Source: Tepidisphaeraceae bacterium (GTDB lineage Bacteria; Planctomycetota; Phycisphaerae; Tepidisphaerales; Tepidisphaeraceae). Taken from it: a DNA stretch of 10,624 nt. Numbering within the stretch: position 1 is the stretch's first letter; every line of letters begins with the position of its first letter. Shown here piece after piece: positions 1 to 5,529 of the stretch. The translations under genes and the position numbers were made by a program. Where the stretch lies: NCBI GenBank assembly GCA_025450555.1, contig JANWHF010000334.1:1-10624 (forward strand). Direction: 5' to 3'. The notes under the pieces were generated by a model. The model saw nothing but the letters and a program-made list of their open reading frames with translations. It was not told the DNA's origin and did no database searches.

Positions 1-1
1 C

Positions 2-973
2 CATCAGCCTCCGCCGCACGTTCGGCTGGGATACTTTGCCAACCTCACTCACGCTCAGGCTGTTCTGGGTGTTTCGAGCGGCGAATTTGCCGCCGCGATT
101 CGGCCATCCCGCTTGGAAACAAGAGTCTTCAACGCCGGTCCCTCGCTGATCGAAGCGGTCCTCGCAAATGAGATCGACATCGGATACGTCGGCCCCGGCC
201 CCGCTCTCAATGCGAATGAGCGAACCTTTGGCCAGGGCATTCGCGTCGTCTCCGGCGCTGCCGCCAACGGTGTGTTGATCGTCGCGAGAGAAGGCTCCGA
301 CATTCGTCGGCCCTCCGATTTGAAAGGCAAGCGCATCGCCACCCCGCAGCTTGGAAACACGCAGGACATTTCCGCGCGCTATTTCCTCAGTCACACCATT
401 GGTCAATCGAATTTGAATAATGTTCTGCCGATTCCCAACGCCGAGCAGGCCGGCATGATGAGCCGGGGACAGATCGACGCCGCCTGGGCGCCCGAGCCTT
501 GGGCTTCGGTGCTCGTGTCGCAGGTTGGGGCACATGTCGTCGCGCCGGAGAAGGATCTCTGGCCAAGTGGGAAATTCGCCTTGACGCTGGTCATCACCAC
601 GCCGGACTTTCTCAAGAATCATCCGGAAGTGGTGAGCCAGATTCTGCGCGTGCATCACAACTGGACGCTTCGGCTCCAGCAATCGCCGGAGGCTTACGTG
701 CCGCAGTTGAGCGACGCGCTGTTTACGCTCACCGGCAAGCGCTTGCGCGGGAATCTGCTGGCATCGGCAATCAAAAATGTAGCCTTCACCGATGACCCGA
801 TGCCCGACACGCTGCGTACGATGGCCGACTGGGCTTACGATCTGGATTTTGCGCGCCGGCCGCCGCGACTTGCGGGGTTGATCGATACACAATTGCTGGC
901 GGCCGTCTCGCGGAGCGCGCCGCAAACGGATCGTCCGACCACTCAAACATCCTCGGCTTCCGCGCTGAATTGA
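2..973 (+). CDS. NitT/TauT-family ABC transporter substrate-binding protein, 5' end missing
   Basis: This is the solute-binding component of an importer. It would capture a small anion (sulfonate, taurine, nitrate or similar) outside the inner membrane and deliver it to the permease. The frame is open from base 2, so the gene enters from the left and 323 residues are visible. It opens with a stretch containing VRLGYFANLTHAQAV, the first strand and helix of the mature fold in COG0715/SsuA-type proteins. Probably only the signal peptide and a few residues are missing. Family features follow: EIDIGYVGPGPALNA (the lobe-1 'vgpaP' region), a hinge near GVLIVAREGSDI, AWAPEPWAS, and LWPSGKFALTLVITTPDFLKNHPEVV. 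The TTG at 113 opens a shorter reading but falls inside the domain, so it is not the start. The stop (971-973) lies 10 nt before the ATPase start, which indicates an operon. Family is secure; substrate cannot be read from sequence. Confidence 0.9.
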   Translation, partial: HQPPPHVRLGYFANLTHAQAVLGVSSGEFAAAIRPSRLETRVFNAGPSLIEAVLANEIDIGYVGPGPALNANERTFGQGIRVVSGAAANGVLIVAREGSDIRRPSDLKGKRIATPQLGNTQDISARYFLSHTIGQSNLNNVLPIPNAEQAGMMSRGQIDAAWAPEPWASVLVSQVGAHVVAPEKDLWPSGKFALTLVITTPDFLKNHPEVVSQILRVHHNWTLRLQQSPEAYVPQLSDALFTLTGKRLRGNLLASAIKNVAFTDDPMPDTLRTMADWAYDLDFARRPPRLAGLIDTQLLAAVSRSAPQTDRPTTQTSSASALN

Positions 974-983
974 AAGGTGGGCC

Positions 984-1940
984 ATGCGAGCGAATTTGGT
1001 TTCCATCAAGGCCATCGAGCCGACGCCATCTGAGGATGATGCGCTTCCGCAACTGCATGCAGACCAACGTATCGCCAACGCCTCAGGCGATGGCTCATCC
1101 GGTCGCGGCCGACTTGTATTGAAAAATGTCAGCAAGAATTTCCCCGGCTCAACCGTTCATGCCCTGCGCGACGTGGATCTGGTCTGCGATCCCGGCGAAT
1201 TTGTCGTCGTTGTCGGCCCCAGTGGCTGCGGCAAAAGCACGCTGCTCAACATGGCCGCGGGCATGATCAAACCCGACAACGGCACCGTTTCTCTCGATAA
1301 CCAGCCGATCCGCGCGCCCGGCCCGGAGCGGGCGATGGTGTTTCAGGATCATGGCCTGTTTCCCTGGCTCACCGCGGCGCAGAACATCGAATTTGGCCTG
1401 AAAATGGCCGGCGTCCCGCGCAGTGATCGCGCGGCACGCGTCGATGCCGCACTCAAATTGGTCCATCTTGCCCCCAAGCGCGATCTGCTCATTCATGAAC
1501 TCTCCGGCGGCATGCGGCAGCGCGTGGCCATAGCCCGCGCCCTCGTGATGGAGCCGGCGGTACTGCTGATGGATGAGCCTTTCGCGGCCCTCGATGCCCA
1601 GACGCGCACGCTGCTTCACGAGCAGCTTCAGGAATTGTGGGTGCGCACGCGCAAGACGATTTTGTTTGTTACGCATTCGGTGGGCGAAGCGGTGCGATTG
1701 GCCGATCGCATCATCGTGCTGCATGCCCATCCGGGGCGCATCCGCCGGGAGATTAAGGTGGATCTCGCGCATCCGCGAAACTTCGACAGCGCCGATATCA
1801 CGCAGCTCGTCCGCACCGTTCGCAAAGAAATTGAAGATGAGGTTAACCGTGTCAATGCCGAGATGGCCGAAACCTACTGGAAGCCTCAAGCGCCTGGCGA
1901 TCTGGGTGCTGATCCTGGCGTTATGGGAGACGGCATATAG
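984..1940 (+). CDS. ABC transporter ATP-binding protein (SsuB/TauB/NrtD type)
   Basis: This cytoplasmic ATPase powers the importer, with two copies expected per complex. The 318 residues hold a complete nucleotide-binding domain. Walker A GPSGCGKS is at 78-85, the Q-loop (VFQDHGLFPWLT) at 119-130 with Q121, the signature LSGGMRQR at 173-180, Walker B LLMDEP at 194-199 with catalytic E198, the D-loop AALD at 201-204 and the switch His (FVTHS) at 231. The Q-loop wording and the HPGRI segment near 249-253 are typical of the nitrate/sulfonate/taurine group (COG1116). An N-terminal extension of about 40 polar residues precedes the domain and is longer than usual. ATG at 984 is chosen because AAGG (974-977) sits 6 nt upstream and the binding-protein stop is only 10 nt away. 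The last 86 nt overlap the permease start in another frame, suggesting coupled translation. Confidence 0.95.
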   Translation: MRANLVSIKAIEPTPSEDDALPQLHADQRIANASGDGSSGRGRLVLKNVSKNFPGSTVHALRDVDLVCDPGEFVVVVGPSGCGKSTLLNMAAGMIKPDNGTVSLDNQPIRAPGPERAMVFQDHGLFPWLTAAQNIEFGLKMAGVPRSDRAARVDAALKLVHLAPKRDLLIHELSGGMRQRVAIARALVMEPAVLLMDEPFAALDAQTRTLLHEQLQELWVRTRKTILFVTHSVGEAVRLADRIIVLHAHPGRIRREIKVDLAHPRNFDSADITQLVRTVRKEIEDEVNRVNAEMAETYWKPQAPGDLGADPGVMGDGI

Positions 1941-2730
1941 GGTGATTGGCTGGAAGCCCTGGCTGTTTCCCGCGCCAAGCCACGTGCTCGATGCGCTGCT
2001 GGGGCTCATGAATATCCACACCGGGTTCGGCGAGCCGATCTCCGCGCATTGGCCGCGCGTGATCCTCGAGCCTGGACAGCATGTGCGGCTGCTCTCGCCC
2101 TGGTGGGGCAGCCCATTGATGAAAGCGATCCTCGTCAGCGGCGTTCGCCTGCTGGAAGGATTTGCCATCAGCGTCGCTTTGGGCGCGATCCTCGGCCTGC
2201 TCATGTGGCGCTTCATCGAACTCGATCGATTCCTTGGCCCGCTGCTCCTGGGATTGCAAACTCTCCCCAGCGTCTGCTGGGTGCCGCTGGCGATACTCAC
2301 TTTGGGCATTAATGAATGGGGCATTCTGTTTGTCCTGATCATGGGTAGCTTTTCCGCCATCGCTTTGGTCCTGCGCGATGGCCTGCGCAACATTCCCCCG
2401 CTCTATCCGCGGGCCGGGATGATGATGGGCGCGCGCGGCTGGCGGCTCTACTACTACGTCCTGCTGCCGGCCTCCCTGCCCGCCCTGGCCAGCAGCCTGC
2501 GAACCGGCTTCTCCTTCGCCTGGCGATCGCTCATGGGCGCCGAGCTGATTTTCGTCGTCGATAAATGGCGCGGCCTGGGTTTTCTGCTGGAAGCCGGTCG
2601 CGAATTTTCCGATGTCGCGCAGGTGGTCGCGGTGATGATTGTGATGGTCGTCATCGGCATGCTTGCCGACCGCTGGCTGTTTGCCATCGTCCAGCGCCGG
2701 GTGCAAACCAGGTTTGGCCTGGCGACGTGA
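1855..2730 (+). CDS. ABC transporter permease (SsuC/TauC/NrtB type)
   Basis: This is the membrane channel of the importer, 291 residues from the ATG at 1855. Visible membrane segments lie near 13-32 (LAIWVLILALWETAYRVIG), 97-118, 128-150, 157-176, 215-235 and 255-278. The cytoplasmic coupling (EAA-type) loop is at about 186-210, with GARGWRLYYYVLLPASLPAL matching the G-x(7-9)-LP pattern that docks on the ATPase. The segment before the second membrane helix (about 50-92) is some 25 residues longer than in textbook SsuC. The gene begins inside the ATPase gene, an 86-nt overlap. GTG at 1849 is an alternative start and is better spaced from GATGAGG (1836-1842). The same frame stays open upstream to 1573, but that part is a shadow of the ATPase gene and has no membrane character. 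Confidence 0.9.
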   Translation: MPRWPKPTGSLKRLAIWVLILALWETAYRVIGWKPWLFPAPSHVLDALLGLMNIHTGFGEPISAHWPRVILEPGQHVRLLSPWWGSPLMKAILVSGVRLLEGFAISVALGAILGLLMWRFIELDRFLGPLLLGLQTLPSVCWVPLAILTLGINEWGILFVLIMGSFSAIALVLRDGLRNIPPLYPRAGMMMGARGWRLYYYVLLPASLPALASSLRTGFSFAWRSLMGAELIFVVDKWRGLGFLLEAGREFSDVAQVVAVMIVMVVIGMLADRWLFAIVQRRVQTRFGLAT

Positions 2731-2764
2731 CGACCAGCGAACCGCTTGCTCTTGACTCATCGCG

Positions 2765-2833
2765 GTTGCATGCAACGCCATGCAACAAAATGCAACGAAA
2801 TGCAACATTTTTGGCATTTTGCCGGATGTTGCA
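2765..2833. repeat. Four ATGCAAC repeats at exact 10-bp spacing, followed by a hairpin
   Basis: ATGCAAC occurs at 2770-2776, 2780-2786, 2790-2796 and 2800-2806, with variable triplets between. The first copy is the right half of the perfect palindrome GTTGCATGCAAC (2765-2776). The last copy starts an inverted repeat: TGCAACAT (2801-2808) pairs with ATGTTGCA (2826-2833), and inside it GGCA (2813-2816) pairs with TGCC (2820-2823) around TTT. The block starts 35 nt after the permease stop. It could be a transcription terminator, a phased protein-binding array or a mobile-repeat remnant. The sequence does not decide between these. Confidence 0.75.
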
Positions 2834-2837
2834 CCGG

Positions 2838-2857
2838 CCCTGAGCGATGTCGAAGGG
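2838..2857. repeat. Degenerate TTCGAC/GCTCAG palindromic repeat, copy 1
   Basis: CCCTGAGCGATGTCGAAGGG is an imperfect palindrome. Its reverse complement resembles the widespread CCCTTCGACAAGCTCAGGG-type intergenic repeat. Related variants occur at 2958-2973 (GAGCGATTTCGAAGGGC) and 3184-3203. Function is unknown; it may be a REP-like element. Confidence 0.5.
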
Positions 2858-2863
2858 TCGCCT

Positions 2864-2888
2864 AAAGAGCCGCGCACGAAGTAAGCGG
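2864..2888 (+). repeat. Half copy of the large dispersed palindrome
   Basis: The segment reads AAAGAGCCGCGCACGAAG followed by TAAGCGG. It matches the left arm of the palindrome at 8886-8984 apart from one or two bases. The matching right arm is not found close by, so this is a solo or decayed copy. Confidence 0.7.
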
Positions 2889-3093
2889 TCTGCCCGCGCG
2901 ATGGCGCGTGCGCACGCGAAACGAACGTCCCCGCTCGGTCCTTGCATCGCCCGCCGCGAGCGATTTCGAAGGGCATGCCCATAATGTCACAAAAGGATGC
3001 GCGCGGCGGGAAAATCGGTGACACTGTACGCGCCTGAATGCCGTAACTCATCCTCGCGGCGTATCTTACGAATTCAGAGGTATAGCTTCCGTG

Positions 3094-3115
3094 TGTGACT
3101 GTGACATAGTGTGAC
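3094..3115 (+). repeat. Three TGTGAC repeats
   Basis: TGTGAC occurs at 3094-3099, 3100-3105 (tandem) and 3110-3115, so the second and third copies are one helical turn apart. An inverted copy, TGTCAC, lies at about 2986-2991, and GTGACAC at about 3019. No adjacent gene explains it. Confidence 0.5.
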
Positions 3116-3138
3116 ATTGGATATTCCGCACTCTGAAA

Positions 3139-3158
3139 GGCGTCGCTCCTGCGACGCC
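3139..3158. repeat. Perfect 8-bp stem, 4-nt loop hairpin
   Basis: GGCGTCGC (3139-3146) and GCGACGCC (3151-3158) flank the loop TCCT. There is no T-run after it, so it is not a classical terminator. It lies within the repeat-rich gap. Confidence 0.55.
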
Positions 3159-3183
3159 GCGAAGCGTAAAAGCGCCCGACAAG

Positions 3184-3203
3184 CAGGTTCGACAAGCTCA
3201 CTG
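3184..3203. repeat. Degenerate TTCGACAAGCTC palindromic repeat, copy 2
   Basis: CAGGTTCGACAAGCTCACTG keeps the TTCGACAAGCTC core of the widespread intergenic repeat whose diverged relatives are at 2838-2857 and 2958-2973. It is in the opposite orientation to copy 1. Confidence 0.55.
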
Positions 3204-3235
3204 CAGGCCGGATGCCTAAAGAGGGCATTGAGGTC

Positions 3236-3268
3236 GCGCGCGGCGCGCGACACATGTGCGCCGCGCGC
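3236..3268. repeat. GC-only 11-bp stem hairpin
   Basis: GCGCGCGGCGC (3236-3246) pairs perfectly with GCGCCGCGCGC (3258-3268) around an 11-nt loop. The alternating GC content would allow cruciform or Z-form structure in DNA, or a very stable RNA stem. No T-run follows. Confidence 0.55.
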
Positions 3269-3740
3269 TGTTCGCCTACCATTGGTCGATTCCAATGCAT
3301 TGAATGCGGATGGCTTACGCGCATCTGCGCAAGAGGTACCTGCCCATCGCGCTTGCCTAACCCGCCGCGTGTTGAACCCGCTTGCGACCGATCTCACTGC
3401 CTCTACTCCGATCGACATCAATACCTCCGTCGCGTGTGCAAAACCTCTGCAAGCCGTATACCATACATATAGCGAACAGACGATTTTGACGTTTTCTCTT
3501 GTTTCGCGCTGCTTGCACGACAGGCGTAAGCGGTGGCCGCAACGAGGGTAAAGCCGGGAGTGCTCCGATCAGGGAAATGAATCGCAACACCGCCTGCGCC
3601 GGCCCAAGCGCATCCTCAATCCGACAAAGAGTCGGGGAGATGTCCAGTTAACCCCGCAGTGTTGACATCAATGGGTCTGGTACATCGGGGTCAGGGGCAG
3701 GAAGAGACGTCTTGCGATCTGGATCGCTATGATTCAAACG

Positions 3741-3974
3741 ATGGATCCACTTCTCAAACGCATCACGATCGACCCGTCAATTTGCCACGGAAAACCGTGC
3801 GTTCGCGGATTGCGATATCCGGTGGAAACGCTGTTGGAACTGCTCAGTTCCGGCATGACGGAGGAGCAAATCCTGGCGGATTACCCCGACCTCGAGCATG
3901 AAGACCTGTTGGCGGTCTACCCGTTCTCGGCGCAGCTTGCGCGCACGCGGCGGTTGCAACCGGTGGGGTGGTGA
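3741..3974 (+). CDS. DUF433-family antitoxin, copy 1
   Basis: This is a 77-residue small helix-turn-helix antitoxin of the DUF433 (PF04255) family, which pairs with PIN-like nucleases such as VapB45/VapC45-type modules. It would bind and silence the partner toxin and repress its own operon. Recognisable family text is ITIDPSICHGKPCVRGLRYPV (8-28), then a helix, SSGMTEEQILADYPDL (36-51) and EDLLAV. I chose ATG 3741 over the in-frame ATG at 3729 because 3741 matches the start and length of the second copy (4858-5091), and 3729 lies in the probable -10 region. The protein matches copy 2 at 69 of 77 positions. Its stop overlaps the GTG start of the toxin by 4 nt (3971-3974), as in the intact module. 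That toxin is broken, so this antitoxin is an orphan or may act on the copy-2 toxin. Confidence 0.9.
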   Translation: MDPLLKRITIDPSICHGKPCVRGLRYPVETLLELLSSGMTEEQILADYPDLEHEDLLAVYPFSAQLARTRRLQPVGW

Positions 3975-4033
3975 ATTTCCTGATCGACGCACATTTGCCG
4001 CGCCGGATGGTTGGCTTGTCTCTGTGGATTGAC
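3971..4033 (+). pseudogene. 5' remnant of a DUF5615 PIN-like toxin, copy 1
   Basis: From the GTG at 3971 the reading NFLIDAHLPRRMV matches the start of the complete toxin at 5088. Then a 4-base deletion relative to copy 2 (GTTGATTGGCTT becomes GTTGGCTT, near 4012) shifts the frame. DNA similarity to copy 2 continues to about 4024 and then ends. Only the first acidic residue (Asp6) of the PIN-like site is left; the later ones are gone, so it cannot be an active nuclease. The shifted frame stays open and runs directly into the next gene. Confidence 0.85.
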
Positions 4034-4819
4034 ATGGGAAGTAAACAGATCATGGTCGATAGTCGAGACATTGCCGCGGAAAGCAAGAAGGCCCGGTCGG
4101 ACGCAATCGAGGCGCTCTACGCGACTTTCGCTCGATACAAGCTCAACGGCCCAGTCGATGGCTGCCCGCACTGCACATCGTCCGAAGATGATCGGCTTCT
4201 CAATTCAGATCCATTGCAGAAGCTGCCGCCGGCGAATCTCGAACGATTCGCTTTTAAGGCGGTGAGCACGCTTGGCACGCTGGAAGACTTCAAGCATTTC
4301 CTGCCGCGAATATTGGAGCTGGCGGCGCTTGGCGGGAACATCGGGCATACCCTTTTTGAAATCATCCTTGGGAAGCTCGACTACGCCGGCTGGACCCACT
4401 GGCCGCAGCGCGAGGGGCAGGCAATTCGCGATTACCTTTCAGCCCTGTGGCAGCATCAGCTTTGCCATTACCCGGCACCCGTGGACGCAGACGACTGCCT
4501 GTGCGGCATCGGCAACTGCGAGAGCGATCTACGCCCTTATCTGCAAATCTGGCAACGGGAAAACGGGGCGGCGTCGCTGAACCACCTTACGGACTTCATC
4601 GGCCACAACGCGCGGCACCTGCTCAAGGAGAAGCGGCTGGGCAATGCCTTCTGGGAGGAGCGCGAGCCGCAAGCGCGGCAGGTGATCGAATGGCTGTTAA
4701 ATGCGGCCATGACCAAAAAACTCGAATCGGCTTTCTTCAATTGCAAGGACGCAACGCTGGCCGAGAAACTCTCGACTGCCGCGGATCAACTGGCCTGGGT
4801 GCATAATCGGATGGCATAA
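4034..4819 (+). CDS. Uncharacterised Cys-containing protein, possibly fused to a toxin start
   Basis: This is a 261-residue protein from the ATG at 4034 (alternative ATG at 4052). I know no name or function for it. It looks like a soluble, largely helical protein with an early DGCPHC motif (Cys44, Cys47) and a second Cys cluster (Cys144, Cys155, Cys157, Cys162), which together could bind a metal such as zinc. Other notable text is LERFAFKAVSTLGTLEDFKHFLP (70-91, in part), GKLDYAGWTHWP (113-124) and LTDFIGHNARHLL (185-197). My recollection, unverified, is that similar proteins with a CPxC segment and a FAFKA/F.HFLPR pattern occur as unnamed proteins in several phyla. The frame is open upstream to the toxin start codons at 3968/3971, so a 282-283-residue chimera carrying about 14 toxin residues is possible. 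No good ribosome site precedes 4034, so translation may depend on coupling to the antitoxin stop. No signal peptide or membrane segment is seen. Confidence 0.75.
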   Translation: MGSKQIMVDSRDIAAESKKARSDAIEALYATFARYKLNGPVDGCPHCTSSEDDRLLNSDPLQKLPPANLERFAFKAVSTLGTLEDFKHFLPRILELAALGGNIGHTLFEIILGKLDYAGWTHWPQREGQAIRDYLSALWQHQLCHYPAPVDADDCLCGIGNCESDLRPYLQIWQRENGAASLNHLTDFIGHNARHLLKEKRLGNAFWEEREPQARQVIEWLLNAAMTKKLESAFFNCKDATLAEKLSTAADQLAWVHNRMA

Positions 4820-4857
4820 TTGAGACACGTCCCTGTACGGATGGTATAATTGAAGCA
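4808..4857 (+). repeat. 20-bp direct repeat, 30-bp period, before the second TA module
   Basis: CGGATGGCATAATTGAGACA (4808-4827) and CGGATGGTATAATTGAAGCA (4838-4857) match at 17 of 20 positions. The first copy covers the last codons and stop of the Cys-containing gene. The second carries the TATAAT of the antitoxin promoter. It may be an operator pair for the antitoxin or a duplication scar. Confidence 0.7.
4820..4850 (+). promoter_or_regulatory. Promoter of the second TA module, near-leaderless
   Basis: A perfect TATAAT lies at 4845-4850, with TTGAGA at 4820-4825 as the -35 (19-nt spacer) or GAGACA at 4822-4827 (17 nt). Transcription would begin about 7 nt after the -10, at or next to the ATG at 4858, so the mRNA would have almost no leader. 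No Shine-Dalgarno sequence precedes this ATG, in keeping with that. The equivalent site of copy 1 is a weaker TATGAT at 3728-3733. Confidence 0.55.
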
Positions 4858-5091
4858 ATGGATTCACTTCTCAAGCGCATCACGATCGACCCGTCGATCT
4901 GCCACGGAAAGCCGTGTATTCGCGGATTGCGATATCCGGTGGAAACGCTGTTGGAGCTGCTCAGTTCCGGCATGACGGAGGGGCAAATTCTGGCGGATTA
5001 CCCAGACCTCGAGCATGAGGATCTATTGGCGGTCTTCGCGTTCGCGGCGCAGCTTGCGCGCACGCGGCGGTTGCAACCGGTGGCGTTGTGA
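4858..5091 (+). CDS. DUF433-family antitoxin, copy 2
   Basis: This is a 77-residue antitoxin of the DUF433 family that would neutralise the PIN-like toxin encoded directly after it. The family block ITIDPSICHGKPCIRGLRYP (8-27) is followed by the helical stretch TLLELLSSGMTEGQILADYP (30-49) and DLEHEDLLAVFAFA. Compared with copy 1 the changes are P3S, V21I, E42G, Y60F, P61A, S63A, G76A and W77L. They cluster in the C-terminal part, which in such antitoxins commonly contacts the toxin. The stop shares 4 nt with the toxin start (GTGA at 5088-5091), so the pair is translationally coupled. ATG 4858 is the only sensible start; the promoter -10 ends 7 nt before it. Confidence 0.93.
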   Translation: MDSLLKRITIDPSICHGKPCIRGLRYPVETLLELLSSGMTEGQILADYPDLEHEDLLAVFAFAAQLARTRRLQPVAL

Positions 5092-5441
5092 ATTTCCTGA
5101 TCGACGCACATTTGCCGCGTCGGATGGTTGATTGGCTTGTCTCTGCTGGCTGCGACGCCATTCATACACTGGATTTGCCTCACGGAAATCGTACATCGGA
5201 CGATGAATTAACCAGCCTCGCTGACCGCGAGGATAGGGCTCTGATAACGAAGGATGCCGACTTCGTTGATTCGCATATGCTTCAAGGGCGCCCGGGCAAA
5301 CTCCTGCTCGTCTCCACTGGGAACATCAGTAATGCGGGGTTAGAGTTGCTGCTCAAACCCCTGATCCCGTTGATTATCGAGGAATTCAAGGCCCACTCGT
5401 TCCTCGAGCTGGGTCGCACTGATTTAATTGTTCGCGGGTGA
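5088..5441 (+). CDS. DUF5615-family PIN-like toxin
   Basis: This 117-residue protein has the PIN-like fold of the DUF5615 (PF18480) family, the usual partner of DUF433 antitoxins. By family it is expected to be a metal-dependent RNase that halts growth when the antitoxin is lost. The acidic site is visible: Asp6 in NFLIDAHLP, the cluster SDDEL (37-41), and Asp56 and Asp58 in LITKDADF (52-59). The C-terminal part has the strand KLLLVSTGNIS and a helix LLLKPLIPLIIEEF. The GTG start overlaps the antitoxin stop, as is typical. Length and motifs are complete, in contrast to the remnant at 3971. It converges with the sulfatase gene, leaving an 88-nt gap in which I see no clear terminator. Confidence 0.92.
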   Translation: MNFLIDAHLPRRMVDWLVSAGCDAIHTLDLPHGNRTSDDELTSLADREDRALITKDADFVDSHMLQGRPGKLLLVSTGNISNAGLELLLKPLIPLIIEEFKAHSFLELGRTDLIVRG

Positions 5442-5529
5442 GAGGAAAATGCGGTCGAGCATAAATGCGCGGCGCTTTGGCTCGGGTGTTTTGCGTATGC
5501 CCGCCTCAATCATTATCGCTATCGCGTGA

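Larger units (their letters stand above)
2731..3740. other. Repeat-rich intergenic region, no credible gene
   Basis: About 1 kb separates the importer operon from the toxin-antitoxin locus. Frames stay open here for up to about 146 codons on both strands, but they translate to low-information, Arg/Ser/Ala-rich peptides with no domain, no ribosome-binding site and no consistent frame. I read them as chance openings. No tRNA or rRNA signature is seen. What it does hold is short repeats: phased ATGCAAC copies, TGTGAC copies, TTCGACAAGCTC-like palindromes, GC-rich hairpins (3139-3158 and 3236-3268), a perfect GGGCATGCCC palindrome at 2971-2980, and a half copy of the large palindrome seen at 8886-8984. 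Near 3690-3710 the stretch GGGGTCAGGGGCAGGAAGAG looks like the edge of a dispersed element, which I cannot confirm. Confidence 0.6.
3741..5145 (+). repeat. Direct duplication of the antitoxin and toxin start
   Basis: DNA at 3741-4024 and 4858-5145 is about 90% identical, with a single 4-base gap near 4012. Weaker similarity extends upstream of both start codons (GAGACGTC at about 3705 and GAGACACGTCC at 4822; CTATGATT and GTATAATT just before the genes). The unrelated Cys-containing gene occupies the space between. The divergence implies either an old tandem duplication or acquisition of two related modules. The first copy then lost most of its toxin. Confidence 0.85.

Noticed and set aside
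1149..2393. A 414-codon open frame on the minus strand
   Set aside because: It lies opposite the ATPase and permease genes, has no domain and a composition rich in Arg, His and Gln, and is a shadow of strong codon bias on the other strand.
2770..2806. Possible CRISPR array
   Set aside because: Repeats are 7 bp with 3-bp spacers, far too short, and no cas gene is near.
1921..3324. A 467-codon open frame on the minus strand
   Set aside because: It covers the permease gene and the repeat-rich gap; the translation is low-complexity Gln/His/Arg-rich text with no family features.
3111..3551. A 146-codon open frame in the gap before the TA locus
   Set aside because: It runs through palindromes and repeats, has no ribosome site and no recognisable domain.
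3621..3635. Small hairpin CCGAC-AAAGA-GTCGG as a terminator
   Set aside because: The stem has only 5 pairs, there is no T-run, and no gene ends just upstream.
3690..3710. Insertion-sequence end near GGGGTCAGGGGCAGGAAGAG
   Set aside because: The wording recalls edges of dispersed elements, but no transposase, terminal inverted repeat or target-site duplication could be identified.
3729..3740. Earlier ATG for the first antitoxin
   Set aside because: The second copy starts at the equivalent of 3741, and 3729 falls within the likely -10 element.
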